Below are positions 1 through 8,136 of a stretch of 15,379 bases of DNA, one piece after another. The notes below the pieces were generated by a model. The model was given only the letters and a program-made list of their open reading frames with translations, searched no databases and was not told the origin of the DNA. The stretch is from DATLHO01 sp035539855 (GTDB taxonomy: Bacteria > Bacteroidota > Ignavibacteria > OLB7). Location: assembly GCA_035539855.1 (NCBI GenBank), contig DATLHO010000073.1:1-15379 (forward strand), given 5' to 3'. Position 1 is the first letter of the stretch. Every line of letters starts with the position of its first letter. The position numbers and the translations under genes are program-made.

Positions 1-1
1 G

Positions 2-1810
2 AGCTTCTCGGGCACCGGTAGCTCGTACAGTCACACCGCGATTCTCGGCGGCCAGCTCGTCGCCCCATCGGCCCGTGGGATCCTCGGATACTCCGCCCGC
101 CTTTCGCTGTTCGCCTCCAGTGGCAGCTTCCAGTCCGATCCCTTCGTTCCCGGACTCAACCTCGACGATACGTCCACAGCGGAGATCCCGCCGGAGCGAT
201 TCCGTCGCATCGATGTCGAGATGACCGCCGCCACGATCGTCGCCGATGCGCAGGCGCGCTTCTCGTTCGCGCCGAACGTCATTGCAGGGGCCGGGTTGTG
301 GACGAGCTATCGGCTCAGCGGCCAGTTCATGCGCATCGAGCGACCCGAGATCATTCCGCCCGATGTCGAGCCGGATGACGCGAGCACGCTTATCGGCGGC
401 GACCGCATCGCGGCGCACGAGTGGAGCTATGGAGGGATCGTCAGCCTCGGCGCGCTCATCGACGCATCGCCGAGCCTCGTCCTGATGCCCGAGCTCACGT
501 CCCGTCTCGACGCCGTTGCACTGCGCCTTGGGATGGGCTTTCAGTCGTTCACCATCGGCGCCGGACTGTCGGTGTTGTTGAAGGCGGATGATGCTCCGGT
601 GGTGATCGTGGCTGCGCCGGCGCCGGCCGATTCCGGACCGGCCGCGAGCGACGGGCGCGGCGGCTTCACGACCGAGCGGCCGCTTCGGCTCGAGGCGCGC
701 GTCGACCTGTTCTCGGAGGAGTCGTCGGAGCGCACGCAGCCCGCGATGGTCACGCCGGAGGAGGTCGTCAATCGAGTGATCATCGCGATGCCGCGCGTCG
801 TGCCGTACGAGGCCAGCGCCTACGACCTGCCGGGCGGACTGGCGCGGATCTCCGCCTCGGAGACACACGCGTTCGGCACCCGCGCGCTTGCGGGACTTGA
901 TCTGGCGGGGCACTGGCGCCACTACCTCAACATCCTCGGATCCCGACTGCGCGAGTCGTCGTCCTCGATATTGTCGCTGACGGGCGTCGGAACCGCTGAC
1001 GAGCCTCGCAGCCTGGCGCGGGTTCGCGCCGAGGTCTTGCGCGACTACCTCGTCGACGTCTGGGGGATTGCGCCCTCGCGCATCTCGCTCTCGACCGAAC
1101 AGGGCGCGGCTCCCCGCGTGCGGCTGGACGGACCCGACGCGTTGTTCGCCGCGCCGCTGCTGTCGCAATGGCGCACGCGCCGGTATCGGATGCCGCAGCT
1201 CGGCCTGGAGCGATACGTCGTCGCCGATGCCGGCGTGCGTCACTGGACGCTCGTCATCGCGCAGGGCGAGCGCGAGCTCGCGCGCTTCGAGAGCGACGAC
1301 ATCGCGAGCGATCCCGCGATCGACGTGCGCTTCATCGCCGGTGGCGACTCTGCAGCGCCGATCGCGCCGATCGTGGCGACGCTCACCGTCGAGGACTCGC
1401 TCGGTCGCACGACCGTCGCGCGCGACGAGCTGGCGATCGCACGGGCGAGCGTGCAGGCGCCGCCGGGCACGCAGCGGGGCGAGCGTCTGGAGCTCGTCGC
1501 CTTCGACGAAGCGCTCGACAGCGCCCAGGCCGGCGTCGAGCTCGGGCGCGCCGCAGTGCGCGCGGCCCGCATGCTCCGCGACGGCGCGACCGTCACCGTC
1601 GGCATCGTCGGCGCCATCAGCGATTCGACGCGACGTCTGCGCGCGATCGATGTCGGCCGCGTCGCCGAGCAACTGCTCTCCGCCGCGAACGAGCGCGGCG
1701 TCCACATCGGCCGCTTCGTCGCCGAGCGCGACGGCGGGGGAGAGGCCACGCCGGGCGGCATCAGGATCGTCGTCGAGCAGCCGCACGAACAGGACGCCAC
1801 CGAGCCTTGA
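2..1810 (+). CDS. OmpA-like outer-envelope protein, 5' end missing
   Basis: The frame is open from the window edge, so the N-terminus is outside; 602 residues are visible. The first ~190 residues alternate polar and aromatic/hydrophobic positions like an outer-membrane beta-barrel. A Pro/Ala-rich linker follows (visible residues ~200-220). A first OmpA-like module lies near 315-365 (TGVGTADEPRSLARVRAEVL then DYLVDVWGIAPSRISL), matching the family's T-D...RA..V..YL...GI...RI pattern with a shortened loop. Next comes a beta-sandwich-like stretch (HWTLVIAQGERELARF; VATLTVEDSLGRTTV). A second, more degenerate OmpA-like segment ends the protein (VTVGIVGAISDSTRRLRAIDVGRVAEQLL). OmpA domains bind peptidoglycan from the periplasm, so an anchoring role is inferred; exact function is unknown. 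Methionine at 221 is internal, because coding sequence continues upstream of it. The gene converges on the next one across a hairpin. Confidence 0.75.
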   Translation, partial: SFSGTGSSYSHTAILGGQLVAPSARGILGYSARLSLFASSGSFQSDPFVPGLNLDDTSTAEIPPERFRRIDVEMTAATIVADAQARFSFAPNVIAGAGLWTSYRLSGQFMRIERPEIIPPDVEPDDASTLIGGDRIAAHEWSYGGIVSLGALIDASPSLVLMPELTSRLDAVALRLGMGFQSFTIGAGLSVLLKADDAPVVIVAAPAPADSGPAASDGRGGFTTERPLRLEARVDLFSEESSERTQPAMVTPEEVVNRVIIAMPRVVPYEASAYDLPGGLARISASETHAFGTRALAGLDLAGHWRHYLNILGSRLRESSSSILSLTGVGTADEPRSLARVRAEVLRDYLVDVWGIAPSRISLSTEQGAAPRVRLDGPDALFAAPLLSQWRTRRYRMPQLGLERYVVADAGVRHWTLVIAQGERELARFESDDIASDPAIDVRFIAGGDSAAPIAPIVATLTVEDSLGRTTVARDELAIARASVQAPPGTQRGERLELVAFDEALDSAQAGVELGRAAVRAARMLRDGATVTVGIVGAISDSTRRLRAIDVGRVAEQLLSAANERGVHIGRFVAERDGGGEATPGGIRIVVEQPHEQDATEP

Positions 1811-1828
1811 GTGTACACACGACTACAT

Positions 1829-1866
1829 GAAGAGGGCGGACCGCTCGGTGCGGATCCGCCCTCTTC
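1829..1866. terminator. Hairpin between convergent genes
   Basis: A perfect 12-bp stem, GAAGAGGGCGGA (1829-1840) with TCCGCCCTCTTC (1855-1866), encloses a second small stem, CCGC (1841-1844) with GCGG (1850-1853). It starts 18 nt after the stop at 1810 and lies 42 nt from the opposing stop at 1908, as expected for a bidirectional terminator of two convergent genes. Neither strand has a clean T-run after the stem, so it may be a non-canonical terminator or an mRNA-end stabiliser. Confidence 0.7.
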
Positions 1867-1907
1867 TCGTTCCGTGTGATGTGAGTGAACGGGTTCGGGT
1901 TCGTTGC

Positions 1908-3812
1908 CTAGCGCACCACCTCGAGCCTGGTCGTGAGAACGCCGCCTTCGTGACGGACGACGCAGTGATAGAGTCCGGCATTCAGCGCCGACGCGTCGAT
2001 CGGCACGCGGTTCGTTCCGGAGGCCGCGCTCGCGGCGACGAGCGGGCGAGCGACGACGCGGCCGAGCGGGTCGACGATCGTGACGTCGAGCGACGACTGC
2101 CGCGGCAGCGCGATCTCGAGCGTCGTCGCGCCGGACGTGCGGTTCGGCAGCAGCTCGGCCGTCGATGCGAGACCCGCGGTCGGCGCCCCGACCGACGACG
2201 TCGACTGGAACATCGACGGCGTCACGGTGAATCGCTGGAAGTACTGCGAGCACTCGCTCATCGGACCCGGGTCGGTCGCGGTGGTGCCGCTGCCGGTGTA
2301 GATGTACATGCCCGGATAGCGCCGTGCCTGGAAGACGATCGGGAGCTCGAGTGCGCCGCCGACGACGCGCGCGGTCTCCGCGGCCGCCGGATACTCGATG
2401 CTCGCGGAGTCGGTTCCCTTCTCGGCAAAGTCCTGGATGATGAACGGCGTGCCCCAGGTCCGGCCACCGTCTGCCGAGCCGACGCCCCAGAGGCGGTAGT
2501 ACTGGAAGCCGGCCTCGCTCACCACGTCCTCGATCAACGTGCCGTCGCCCTCGGCTCTCTGTGCGATCGCCGTGAACGCGACGACGACATGACGGCCGTT
2601 GTCGCCCACCGAGATGGTCGGGTAGGCGAGACTGCCCATGTTCTGCTGCCGCTTCTGCAGCGGGATCTGGTACCCGCCGAGTCCCTCGACCTGGTTCGAC
2701 ATCGCGACGGTGCGAAGCCCGGTCGACGGTGACCAGAACATGACGTTCGCGAACTGAATGAGTCCGTTGACGTTGCCCGTGAACGTGATCTGCGGCTCCT
2801 CACCGCGGAAGACGAGGTCGAGGTTCGCGCCGGCGCTGAGCGTGTCGGGATCGCCGTCGATCATGTAGTCGTCGACGACGCGCGAGCCGCCGAGCACTTC
2901 GACCGGCGCGCTCCACGTCGTGCCGTCGTCGTCGCTCTGGGAGTACCAGATGCCCCAGTCGCCGTCGGCCTCGTCGAGCTGATACTTGTACCACGCGATG
3001 CCGATGCGCCCCGACTCGGCGCGCGCGGCGACGGTTCGCCCGCCGCTCGTATTCGTCAGCGTGCTGTCGGCTAGGTCGCGCCAGCGCTGCTGGGTTGCGC
3101 CATCGGCGATCGCGACCGTGGCGACCTGCAGCGGCGCCTCGGGCTGGTCGTCGTCGTTGGAGTACGATCCGAAGACGACCGCCTTCGAGCCATCCTTCGT
3201 CAGCACGAACGTCGGCCACGCGACGCCGCCGTCACGTCCGGACGCGGTCTCCAGCGGCAGCTCCGCCAGGGGATAGTAATCGCCGATGCCCGCGATGCCG
3301 CTCGAGACGAACAGGAAGGAGCGATCTCCCTCGCCGAGGTCGCCATGTGCTGCGACGAACGGTCGGCCGCCATTGTCGAGCTGCAGCATTGGGAAGCCGA
3401 GTCGAAGATCGAAGATGGACGAGGTCGTGACCCACGTCACGCCGCCGTCGGCGGAATAGGCGTAGCCGACCCGTCGAGCCGCGCTCGCCGCGTCGATGCT
3501 GCCCGCCTCCGCCGAGACCATCGACGTCGTCACGAGCACGTCGGGAGTGCCTCGACGAATTGCCAGGTAGCCAGGGCTGGCGCCGTTGGACTGATAGTCG
3601 TAAAAGCCAGTCAATCCGGTAGCGGCCGCGCCGCCGCGCAGGCGAAGCGTTCCGCGCACGGGTTTCAGGGCGGCCTTCTCGGGCTTCTTCGGCAGCGTGA
3701 GTCTGATGCCCGCGGGGCGGTCTCGCGTGATCCGTCGGTCCGCCGGCTGCGCGACGGACAGGGCGCTGGCGCTCATGAGCAGGAGCGTCGAGGCGGTAAG
3801 AAGTCTCTTCAT
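1908..3812 (-). CDS. Secreted Asp-box (BNR-repeat) protein with T9SS-type C-terminal domain
   Basis: The 634-residue protein starts with a Sec signal peptide (MKRLLTASTLLLMSASALSV, cleavage near residue 21). Three Asp-boxes, S-x-D-x-G-x-T-W, are visible at residues 120-127, 293-300 and 446-453; these mark the blades of sialidase/BNR-type beta-propellers. I do not see the arginine RIP motif of true sialidases, so enzyme activity should not be assumed. The last ~85 residues (from ~550: LLPN...LDVTIVDPLGRVV...LNAGLYHCVV...LEVVR) look like a type A T9SS sorting domain, which directs export through the type IX system and cell-surface attachment or release. The start ATG at 3812 is set by the signal peptide. 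It is alone on its transcript: terminators lie on both sides. Likely a surface or extracellular propeller protein; ligand unknown. Confidence 0.8.
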   Translation of the reverse strand: MKRLLTASTLLLMSASALSVAQPADRRITRDRPAGIRLTLPKKPEKAALKPVRGTLRLRGGAAATGLTGFYDYQSNGASPGYLAIRRGTPDVLVTTSMVSAEAGSIDAASAARRVGYAYSADGGVTWVTTSSIFDLRLGFPMLQLDNGGRPFVAAHGDLGEGDRSFLFVSSGIAGIGDYYPLAELPLETASGRDGGVAWPTFVLTKDGSKAVVFGSYSNDDDQPEAPLQVATVAIADGATQQRWRDLADSTLTNTSGGRTVAARAESGRIGIAWYKYQLDEADGDWGIWYSQSDDDGTTWSAPVEVLGGSRVVDDYMIDGDPDTLSAGANLDLVFRGEEPQITFTGNVNGLIQFANVMFWSPSTGLRTVAMSNQVEGLGGYQIPLQKRQQNMGSLAYPTISVGDNGRHVVVAFTAIAQRAEGDGTLIEDVVSEAGFQYYRLWGVGSADGGRTWGTPFIIQDFAEKGTDSASIEYPAAAETARVVGGALELPIVFQARRYPGMYIYTGSGTTATDPGPMSECSQYFQRFTVTPSMFQSTSSVGAPTAGLASTAELLPNRTSGATTLEIALPRQSSLDVTIVDPLGRVVARPLVAASAASGTNRVPIDASALNAGLYHCVVRHEGGVLTTRLEVVR

Positions 3813-4070
3813 GGTCGGTGCACGATGTGTGGGAATGGAGCGACGCGATGACGTATGCAGCTGCGACGTCGAGGTTACGCGCCGGTTCCCCGCGGGCTCC
3901 GAGCATGAGTTCTAATCGAGAGCGCCCGCGTGCGCTGTGGCGATCGCGGTCGATGACGCGGCGCGCGGGTCGCGATGCGGGTTGTGGTGGGTGGGCGGAG
4001 GTCACGTCGCCCTGCTGCGCGCCCCGATAGATCGCTAATCGAGACATCGAGATCGTGCGCCGTTCGCAAA
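3813..4070. other. Intergenic leader region upstream of the Asp-box gene
   Basis: This gap separates the terminator of the helical-repeat gene from the start of the secreted protein and must hold that gene's promoter. I could not find a convincing TTTG / TAnnTTTG pair on the minus strand. Open frames across it read as Arg/Ser/Pro-rich sequence with no recognisable protein, so I call it non-coding. Confidence 0.5.
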
Positions 4071-4097
4071 GAAAAATCCCGCTCGTGGGAGCGGGAT
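4071..4097 (-). terminator. Intrinsic terminator of the helical-repeat gene
   Basis: A 9-bp perfect stem, ATCCCGCTC (4076-4084) with GAGCGGGAT (4089-4097), has a 4-nt loop. Read on the minus strand it is followed by TTTTTC (complement of 4071-4076), a textbook T-tract. It sits 7 nt past the stop codon of the gene ending at 4104. Confidence 0.9.
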
Positions 4098-4103
4098 GCC
4101 GGT

Positions 4104-5642
4104 TCACGCCGCGTTGGCCGCGTACTTCTCCTGTTGCGCGTGCCGTGCGCGCACGATCTCTCCAAACGTCCGTCGCTCGATCTTGCTCGTCAGCCACGCG
4201 TCCAGATCGATGTAGCGCAGCAGTCGATATTCGTCGGGCGAAGCGGATGCCGCCGTGAGCTCCTCGCGCGCGGCGACGAACGCGCGCATGAGGTCCGCGC
4301 CGGAAACGATCGACGGGAGCTTGCGAAGCAGCGAGAGGATCGTCCGGTCGACGCGGTCGAGCTGATCGCGGTTGCTCAGCAGGCGATAGGTGGAGCGCAC
4401 CACGTACGGTACGAGATCGGTGTTGCCGAGCTCGTGGTGAATGATGAGGCTGAGGATGCGCGCCGCCTTCTGAATGTCCTGGCGCGTGTCGTTGCGCCCC
4501 TCGTTGAGAATATCCTGCAGCAGCTCGAGCGATGCGGCGTGGTTTCCGGCGCCGAACTGCACATAGGCCATCATGTAGGTGATGACCTTGCGCGCCGGTG
4601 TCGCGATATGATCGCGGTACGACTCGAGGGTCGTGCGCATGCGCTCGATCTGCTCGGCGCCCGCCTCGAAGTTGCCGGTGACCACGTGCGTGTTGAGCGT
4701 ATGGTGATACACACTTCCGAGTATCCTCGCGCGCAGCTCGCTCGAATCGGTCGGAAAGACCTCCAGCCTGTGCAGCAGCTCGTGCATCTCGTCGTACCGC
4801 CGGACGCGGAACGCCGCGCTCGCCGCGTTCGAGAGCGCGGTGATGTAGCTGCGCTGGTTCAACCGGATGAAGTCCGCGTGCGACTCGAGCAGCTCCAGAT
4901 AGCGCCGCGCGTACGCGTAGGAGGAGTCGCGATCGCCGTTGAGCGCGCACGCGACATTCCAGCTGTTGAAGTAGATCGTCTTCGCCTTGAATGACAGCGC
5001 GCCCGCCTCGTTTGCCATCAACGGATGCCGCATGATCGCCTCGAGCGCCTCGCGCGCGCGTGCATCGCGCAGCCAGCCGTTGGCGCGCTCGAGCTCGAGC
5101 AGCGTCAGCGAGATGCGGAAATACTCGGCGAGGTTGCTCTGCACGCGGAGAATCCTCTCGCGCTCCTCGGCGAGCTCGTGCAGCCTCTCGACGTTCGATT
5201 GCGAGTATGCCAGCCGAATCTCCCACGACAGCGTTGCCAGCAGCAGGTCGTACGACTCGTCGCGAGCGCCGGCCTGCCGGCAGCGCGCCAGCAGCTCGGA
5301 GCACTGGTCGTAGAGTCCCTTCGAGAACAGCACTTCGACGTCGTGAAGCATCTCCTTGATCCGCATCTCGACGGTACGGGCGGAGTGAAATGCGCGGAGG
5401 CTTCTGAGGATCAGGTCGTAGAGGTAGTTCTTCTGCACCGGAAGCTGACGCACGAATCGCTCCTTGCGGAAGCGTCGCCGGATGTCGGTCTCGTCGTAGC
5501 TCTCCTGGCCATCGATCGCGTCGAAGAGCCGCACGCAGTTGCCGGTCCCCTTGACGTGCTTCGATGCGTAGAGTTTGAAGTACCGCTTCTCGGACTTCGT
5601 CATCGATTTGATCAGGTCGAACAGATCGGTCGGTGACTTCAT
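4104..5642 (-). CDS. Helical-repeat protein of unknown function, Bacteroidota-type
   Basis: The 512-residue protein is almost wholly alpha-helical and soluble: there is no signal peptide or membrane segment. Its N-terminus, MKSPTDLFDLIKSMTKSEKRYFK, is a signature I recognise from a family of uncharacterised cytoplasmic proteins of about 500 residues common in Bacteroidota and relatives. Residues ~25-110 are basic and rich in Tyr/Phe/Arg (FRKERFVRQLPVQKNYLYDLILRSL). From ~105 on, paired amphipathic helices of TPR-like spacing build a solenoid (for example EVLFSKGLYDQCSELLARC and SSYAYARRYLELLESH). Such solenoids usually bind protein partners; the partner is not evident. The ATG at 5642 fits the family N-terminus. 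It is a single-gene transcript with an upstream promoter-like motif and a strong terminator downstream. Confidence 0.8.
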   Translation of the reverse strand: MKSPTDLFDLIKSMTKSEKRYFKLYASKHVKGTGNCVRLFDAIDGQESYDETDIRRRFRKERFVRQLPVQKNYLYDLILRSLRAFHSARTVEMRIKEMLHDVEVLFSKGLYDQCSELLARCRQAGARDESYDLLLATLSWEIRLAYSQSNVERLHELAEERERILRVQSNLAEYFRISLTLLELERANGWLRDARAREALEAIMRHPLMANEAGALSFKAKTIYFNSWNVACALNGDRDSSYAYARRYLELLESHADFIRLNQRSYITALSNAASAAFRVRRYDEMHELLHRLEVFPTDSSELRARILGSVYHHTLNTHVVTGNFEAGAEQIERMRTTLESYRDHIATPARKVITYMMAYVQFGAGNHAASLELLQDILNEGRNDTRQDIQKAARILSLIIHHELGNTDLVPYVVRSTYRLLSNRDQLDRVDRTILSLLRKLPSIVSGADLMRAFVAAREELTAASASPDEYRLLRYIDLDAWLTSKIERRTFGEIVRARHAQQEKYAANAA

Positions 5643-5694
5643 TGGGAGTCGTCGTGAGGAGTTCTCGAGGAATGATGCCGGTCTGGCCGGGCCG

Positions 5695-5728
5695 AAAACC
5701 TACACGCGAAGGGGCGTGGGAGTTTCAA
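5695..5728 (-). promoter_or_regulatory. Putative Bacteroidota-type promoter of the helical-repeat gene
   Basis: On the minus strand TTG (5726-5728) is followed after 23 nt by TAGGTTTT (5695-5702). The second element matches the TAnnTTTG consensus at all but one fixed position. The 23-nt spacing is at the long end of what is reported for this phylum. It would leave a leader of about 50 nt before the ATG at 5642. Confidence 0.4.
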
Positions 5729-5957
5729 CCGATGGTGGGCGCCGCGACATTCGCGACGCATCGCGCCGATACGCTCGCTCGACGCACAGTCTGGTGAGAC
5801 GAGCGGCGCTCACTTCTGTTCCGCACGTTTCGGCCCATCGATTTGGACTCTACCGGCCGTCGACGCACCTGACTCCTAAGCGCACGCGTTCAGTTGATGA
5901 CGCAACCGCGCAATGGCGCCGTAGCTTCGTCCCCGTAGCGATCACGTCGATCAACGA

Positions 5958-5995
5958 GTGCGGTGATGGTGAGCATTGCCGGTAGAACACCGCAC
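5958..5995. repeat. Inverted repeat next to the kinase terminator
   Basis: GTGCGGTG (5958-5965) pairs perfectly with CACCGCAC (5988-5995) across a 22-nt loop. It lies only 2 nt beyond the terminator hairpin of the kinase gene, making a tandem pair. Function unknown: a backup terminator or a protein-binding palindrome are both possible. An 8-bp stem in GC-rich DNA could also be chance. Confidence 0.4.
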
Positions 5996-5997
5996 CG

Positions 5998-6025
5998 AAG
6001 GAGCAGCCCGCAAGGGCTGCTCCTT
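5998..6025 (-). terminator. Terminator hairpin after the histidine kinase gene
   Basis: A perfect 12-bp stem, AAGGAGCAGCCC (5998-6009) with GGGCTGCTCCTT (6014-6025), has a compact 4-nt loop (GCAA). It starts 17 nt past the kinase stop codon at 6043. The T-run after it on the minus strand is short (TTCGG), so termination may rely on the stable stem. Confidence 0.8.
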
Positions 6026-6042
6026 TCGTTGTGGGCCCGGCT

Positions 6043-8136
6043 TCAGCCGAGAGGCACGCTCATCGTGATGCGTGTGTAGCGGCCGGCGCGGCTGTCGATC
6101 GCGAGCGATCCGCCGACGACCGCCAGCAGCGTCGCGTGCAGTCCGAGTCCCTGCCCGGTCCCGTCGCTGCGCACGGTCGCTCCTTCGATGCCGACGCCGT
6201 CGTCCTCGACGACGAGAGTGAAGTCGCGATCCACGGTCACCATTAGCGTCAGCGAGACGCGACGGTCGTGGCGGCCTCCGCGGGCGTAGCGCGCGGCGTT
6301 GCGCAATGCCTCCTGCGCGGCGTAGAACAGAACTTCCGCCTGTTCCCGGTGCAGTCGTCGGGAAGCGCTCTCGGCCTCCTCGCCGACGCGCCATTCGATC
6401 GCATCGAACGCAGCGCGATGCTCGGTCTCGAGCATGTGCCGGATCGCGCCGACGAGCCCGAGCTCCTCGAGCGCGCGCGGCGTGCCCGGTGGTATCGAGC
6501 GGAGAATGTCGGAGATCCTTCGGTGGATGTCGACGAGTGTCTCGCGCGTGCCCGCCTCGTCGGTTGGGTTCGCCGAGGACAGGAGCATCGCGTGTATGGA
6601 GGGAAGGACCTCGTCGTGCAGGATGCGTCGCGTCTGGCTGTCGATGAGCACGCGGTCGGCGATGCGACGGCGCTGAAGCTCGATGAGCCGGCGGGCGAGC
6701 TCGACGTTCGCGGCGAGCGCGGCGAGCTGCTCGGCCGTCGATCGCGCGACCTCGATCTCCTCCTGGGTGTAGATGCCTCCGTTGACCTTTTCGGCGAGCA
6801 GCAGGGCGCCATCGAGCCCGGCGCGTCCCCACAGCGGGATGCACCAGTGGTAGCCGTCGTACTGCTCGGGGTCGATCGCCTGCGAGAGCGTGTCGCCGGC
6901 GCCCTCGATCAGCTCGCGCGAAGGCAGTTGCCGCGGCACCGCCGCGCCGCGCGGGTACGTGATCGTGTCGGCCTCCAGCGGCGCGCTGGGCGCATACGTC
7001 ACGAGCGCCGCGCGCGTGCACTCGAGCACGTTGGCGCACAGGAGATCGAACTGACTGCGCACCGTTGAAAGGCCTGCGCCGAGTCCGTCGTCGCCGATGG
7101 TCGCCGGCGCCTCGGTGTGAGGTCGTAGCTGCTCGAGGAAGCGCTGGCGCTCGCGATAGCTGCGCCAGTTGATCAGCGCGTAGAAGCACATCAGCCCGAT
7201 GCCGGCCAGCAGCAGGCTCGTCATCGGGTCGATCGCGGCATGCCGTGCGATGCCGACGAGCACACCCGCGGCCGCGGCCAGCGCGACCGCGTTGCGCATG
7301 TGACGCTGAAGCCCGCGGCGCGGCAGCGTCTTGCCGGTGAAGATCTCGTAGGAGACGATGGCGCTTCCGAGCGTGAGGATGGCGGCGGCGATCAGCGCGA
7401 CGATGGCGAGGTCGAGCCACTGCAGCAGTCGCACCGCGTCGCGATCGAGCGTCGCGTGCGGTCCGCCCGCGGTCTGCGCGAGCGCGAACGACGCCAGGCC
7501 GGTGACCGCGAGCAGCAGGAGCGTCGTCGCGATGAGCTGCGGACGCGCGCGACGGCGCGCCGAGTCGACGACGAGGTTGCCGGTCGACGGCGGACGACGC
7601 AGGGCGTCGAGCGACAACGCGATCGTCGCGAAGAGGAAGAGCGGAAAGACGACCGTTGCGACGGGCGTGCGGACGATCGGCGAGGACGGGATCGACGAGA
7701 TCCATCGCGCGCGCTCGGGCGCGTCGCCGAAGGGGATCACGCTCACGATCGCTCCGATGGCCAGCAGCGATGCAAGGGGAAGGACGAAGCGGTGGCGCCG
7801 GTGAAGCGGTCCCTTCGTGCGCTCCCAGTATCCGGCGAACCAGAGGATCACCACGTACCACGCCATCGGCAACAGCACGATGATCGACCATCCGAGGAAC
7901 CAGAGCGCGGGATTGACGGGGAAGGGAAGGAGCGATCCCTCGATCATGGCGGTGTGCGCCGCGAAGAACCCTCCGGCGATGACGAGGCTTCCCCCGGCCA
8001 GCCATAGGCCCCACGTGCGTCGCTCGCCGTTGAGAAGCACCGTGATGCCGAGCCACACCGGCAGCAGCGTCACGAACGTCGAGAGCACGAGCACGCTGAA
8101 GCCGAGCAGCCACGGCCCGATCGTCAGCTCTCCCAT
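6043..8136 (-). CDS. Multi-spanning membrane sensor histidine kinase, HisKA_3/NarL type
   Basis: The 697-residue protein starts at the ATG at 8136 (MGELTIGPWLLGF), 13 bp inside the end of the regulator gene, so the two are translationally coupled. Residues 1-325 form about eight or nine membrane helices (near 11-35, 42-60, 79-101, 117-135, 157-176, 200-220, 240-262, 284-297, 304-322). Residues ~355-475 look like a cytoplasmic GAF domain. The dimerisation helix carries the phospho-acceptor His507 in LHDEVLP, the HisKA_3 type. The ATP-binding domain shows an N-box (EALRNAARYA, Asn613), a G1 box (DDGVGI, 646-650) and a G2 box (GTGQGLGL, 659-666), all intact. It should autophosphorylate and pass the phosphate to the adjacent regulator. 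There is no large periplasmic domain, so it probably senses something in the membrane or, through GAF, in the cytoplasm. Coding sequence further upstream in this frame is only the shadow of the regulator gene. Confidence 0.9.
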   Translation of the reverse strand: MGELTIGPWLLGFSVLVLSTFVTLLPVWLGITVLLNGERRTWGLWLAGGSLVIAGGFFAAHTAMIEGSLLPFPVNPALWFLGWSIIVLLPMAWYVVILWFAGYWERTKGPLHRRHRFVLPLASLLAIGAIVSVIPFGDAPERARWISSIPSSPIVRTPVATVVFPLFLFATIALSLDALRRPPSTGNLVVDSARRRARPQLIATTLLLLAVTGLASFALAQTAGGPHATLDRDAVRLLQWLDLAIVALIAAAILTLGSAIVSYEIFTGKTLPRRGLQRHMRNAVALAAAAGVLVGIARHAAIDPMTSLLLAGIGLMCFYALINWRSYRERQRFLEQLRPHTEAPATIGDDGLGAGLSTVRSQFDLLCANVLECTRAALVTYAPSAPLEADTITYPRGAAVPRQLPSRELIEGAGDTLSQAIDPEQYDGYHWCIPLWGRAGLDGALLLAEKVNGGIYTQEEIEVARSTAEQLAALAANVELARRLIELQRRRIADRVLIDSQTRRILHDEVLPSIHAMLLSSANPTDEAGTRETLVDIHRRISDILRSIPPGTPRALEELGLVGAIRHMLETEHRAAFDAIEWRVGEEAESASRRLHREQAEVLFYAAQEALRNAARYARGGRHDRRVSLTLMVTVDRDFTLVVEDDGVGIEGATVRSDGTGQGLGLHATLLAVVGGSLAIDSRAGRYTRITMSVPLG

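Larger units (their letters stand above)
5643..6042. other. 400-bp non-coding stretch between two minus-strand genes
   Basis: From right to left this gap holds the terminator hairpin behind the histidine kinase (5998-6025), a second hairpin (5958-5995), about 230 bp in which I see nothing recognisable, and a promoter-like motif for the helical-repeat gene (5695-5728). A frame open through it on the plus strand (5575-5985) runs antisense into the start of the helical-repeat gene and has no recognisable domain. No tRNA or known riboswitch shape was found. Confidence 0.6.

Noticed and set aside
1068..2732. Long plus-strand open frame of ~554 codons crossing the end of the OmpA-like gene and running antisense to the Asp-box gene
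   Set aside because: Arg/Ser/Pro-rich low-complexity translation, no domain, overlaps two well-supported genes and the terminator between them; typical shadow frame of GC-rich DNA.
3232..5304. 690-codon minus-strand frame spanning two genes and the gap between them
   Set aside because: Arg/Ala/His-rich translation out of frame with both supported genes and running through an intrinsic terminator; no recognisable motif.
5575..5985. Plus-strand frame of 136 codons in the 400-bp gap
   Set aside because: Begins antisense to the start of the helical-repeat gene, is Arg/Ser-rich, and lacks any motif or promoter I can support.
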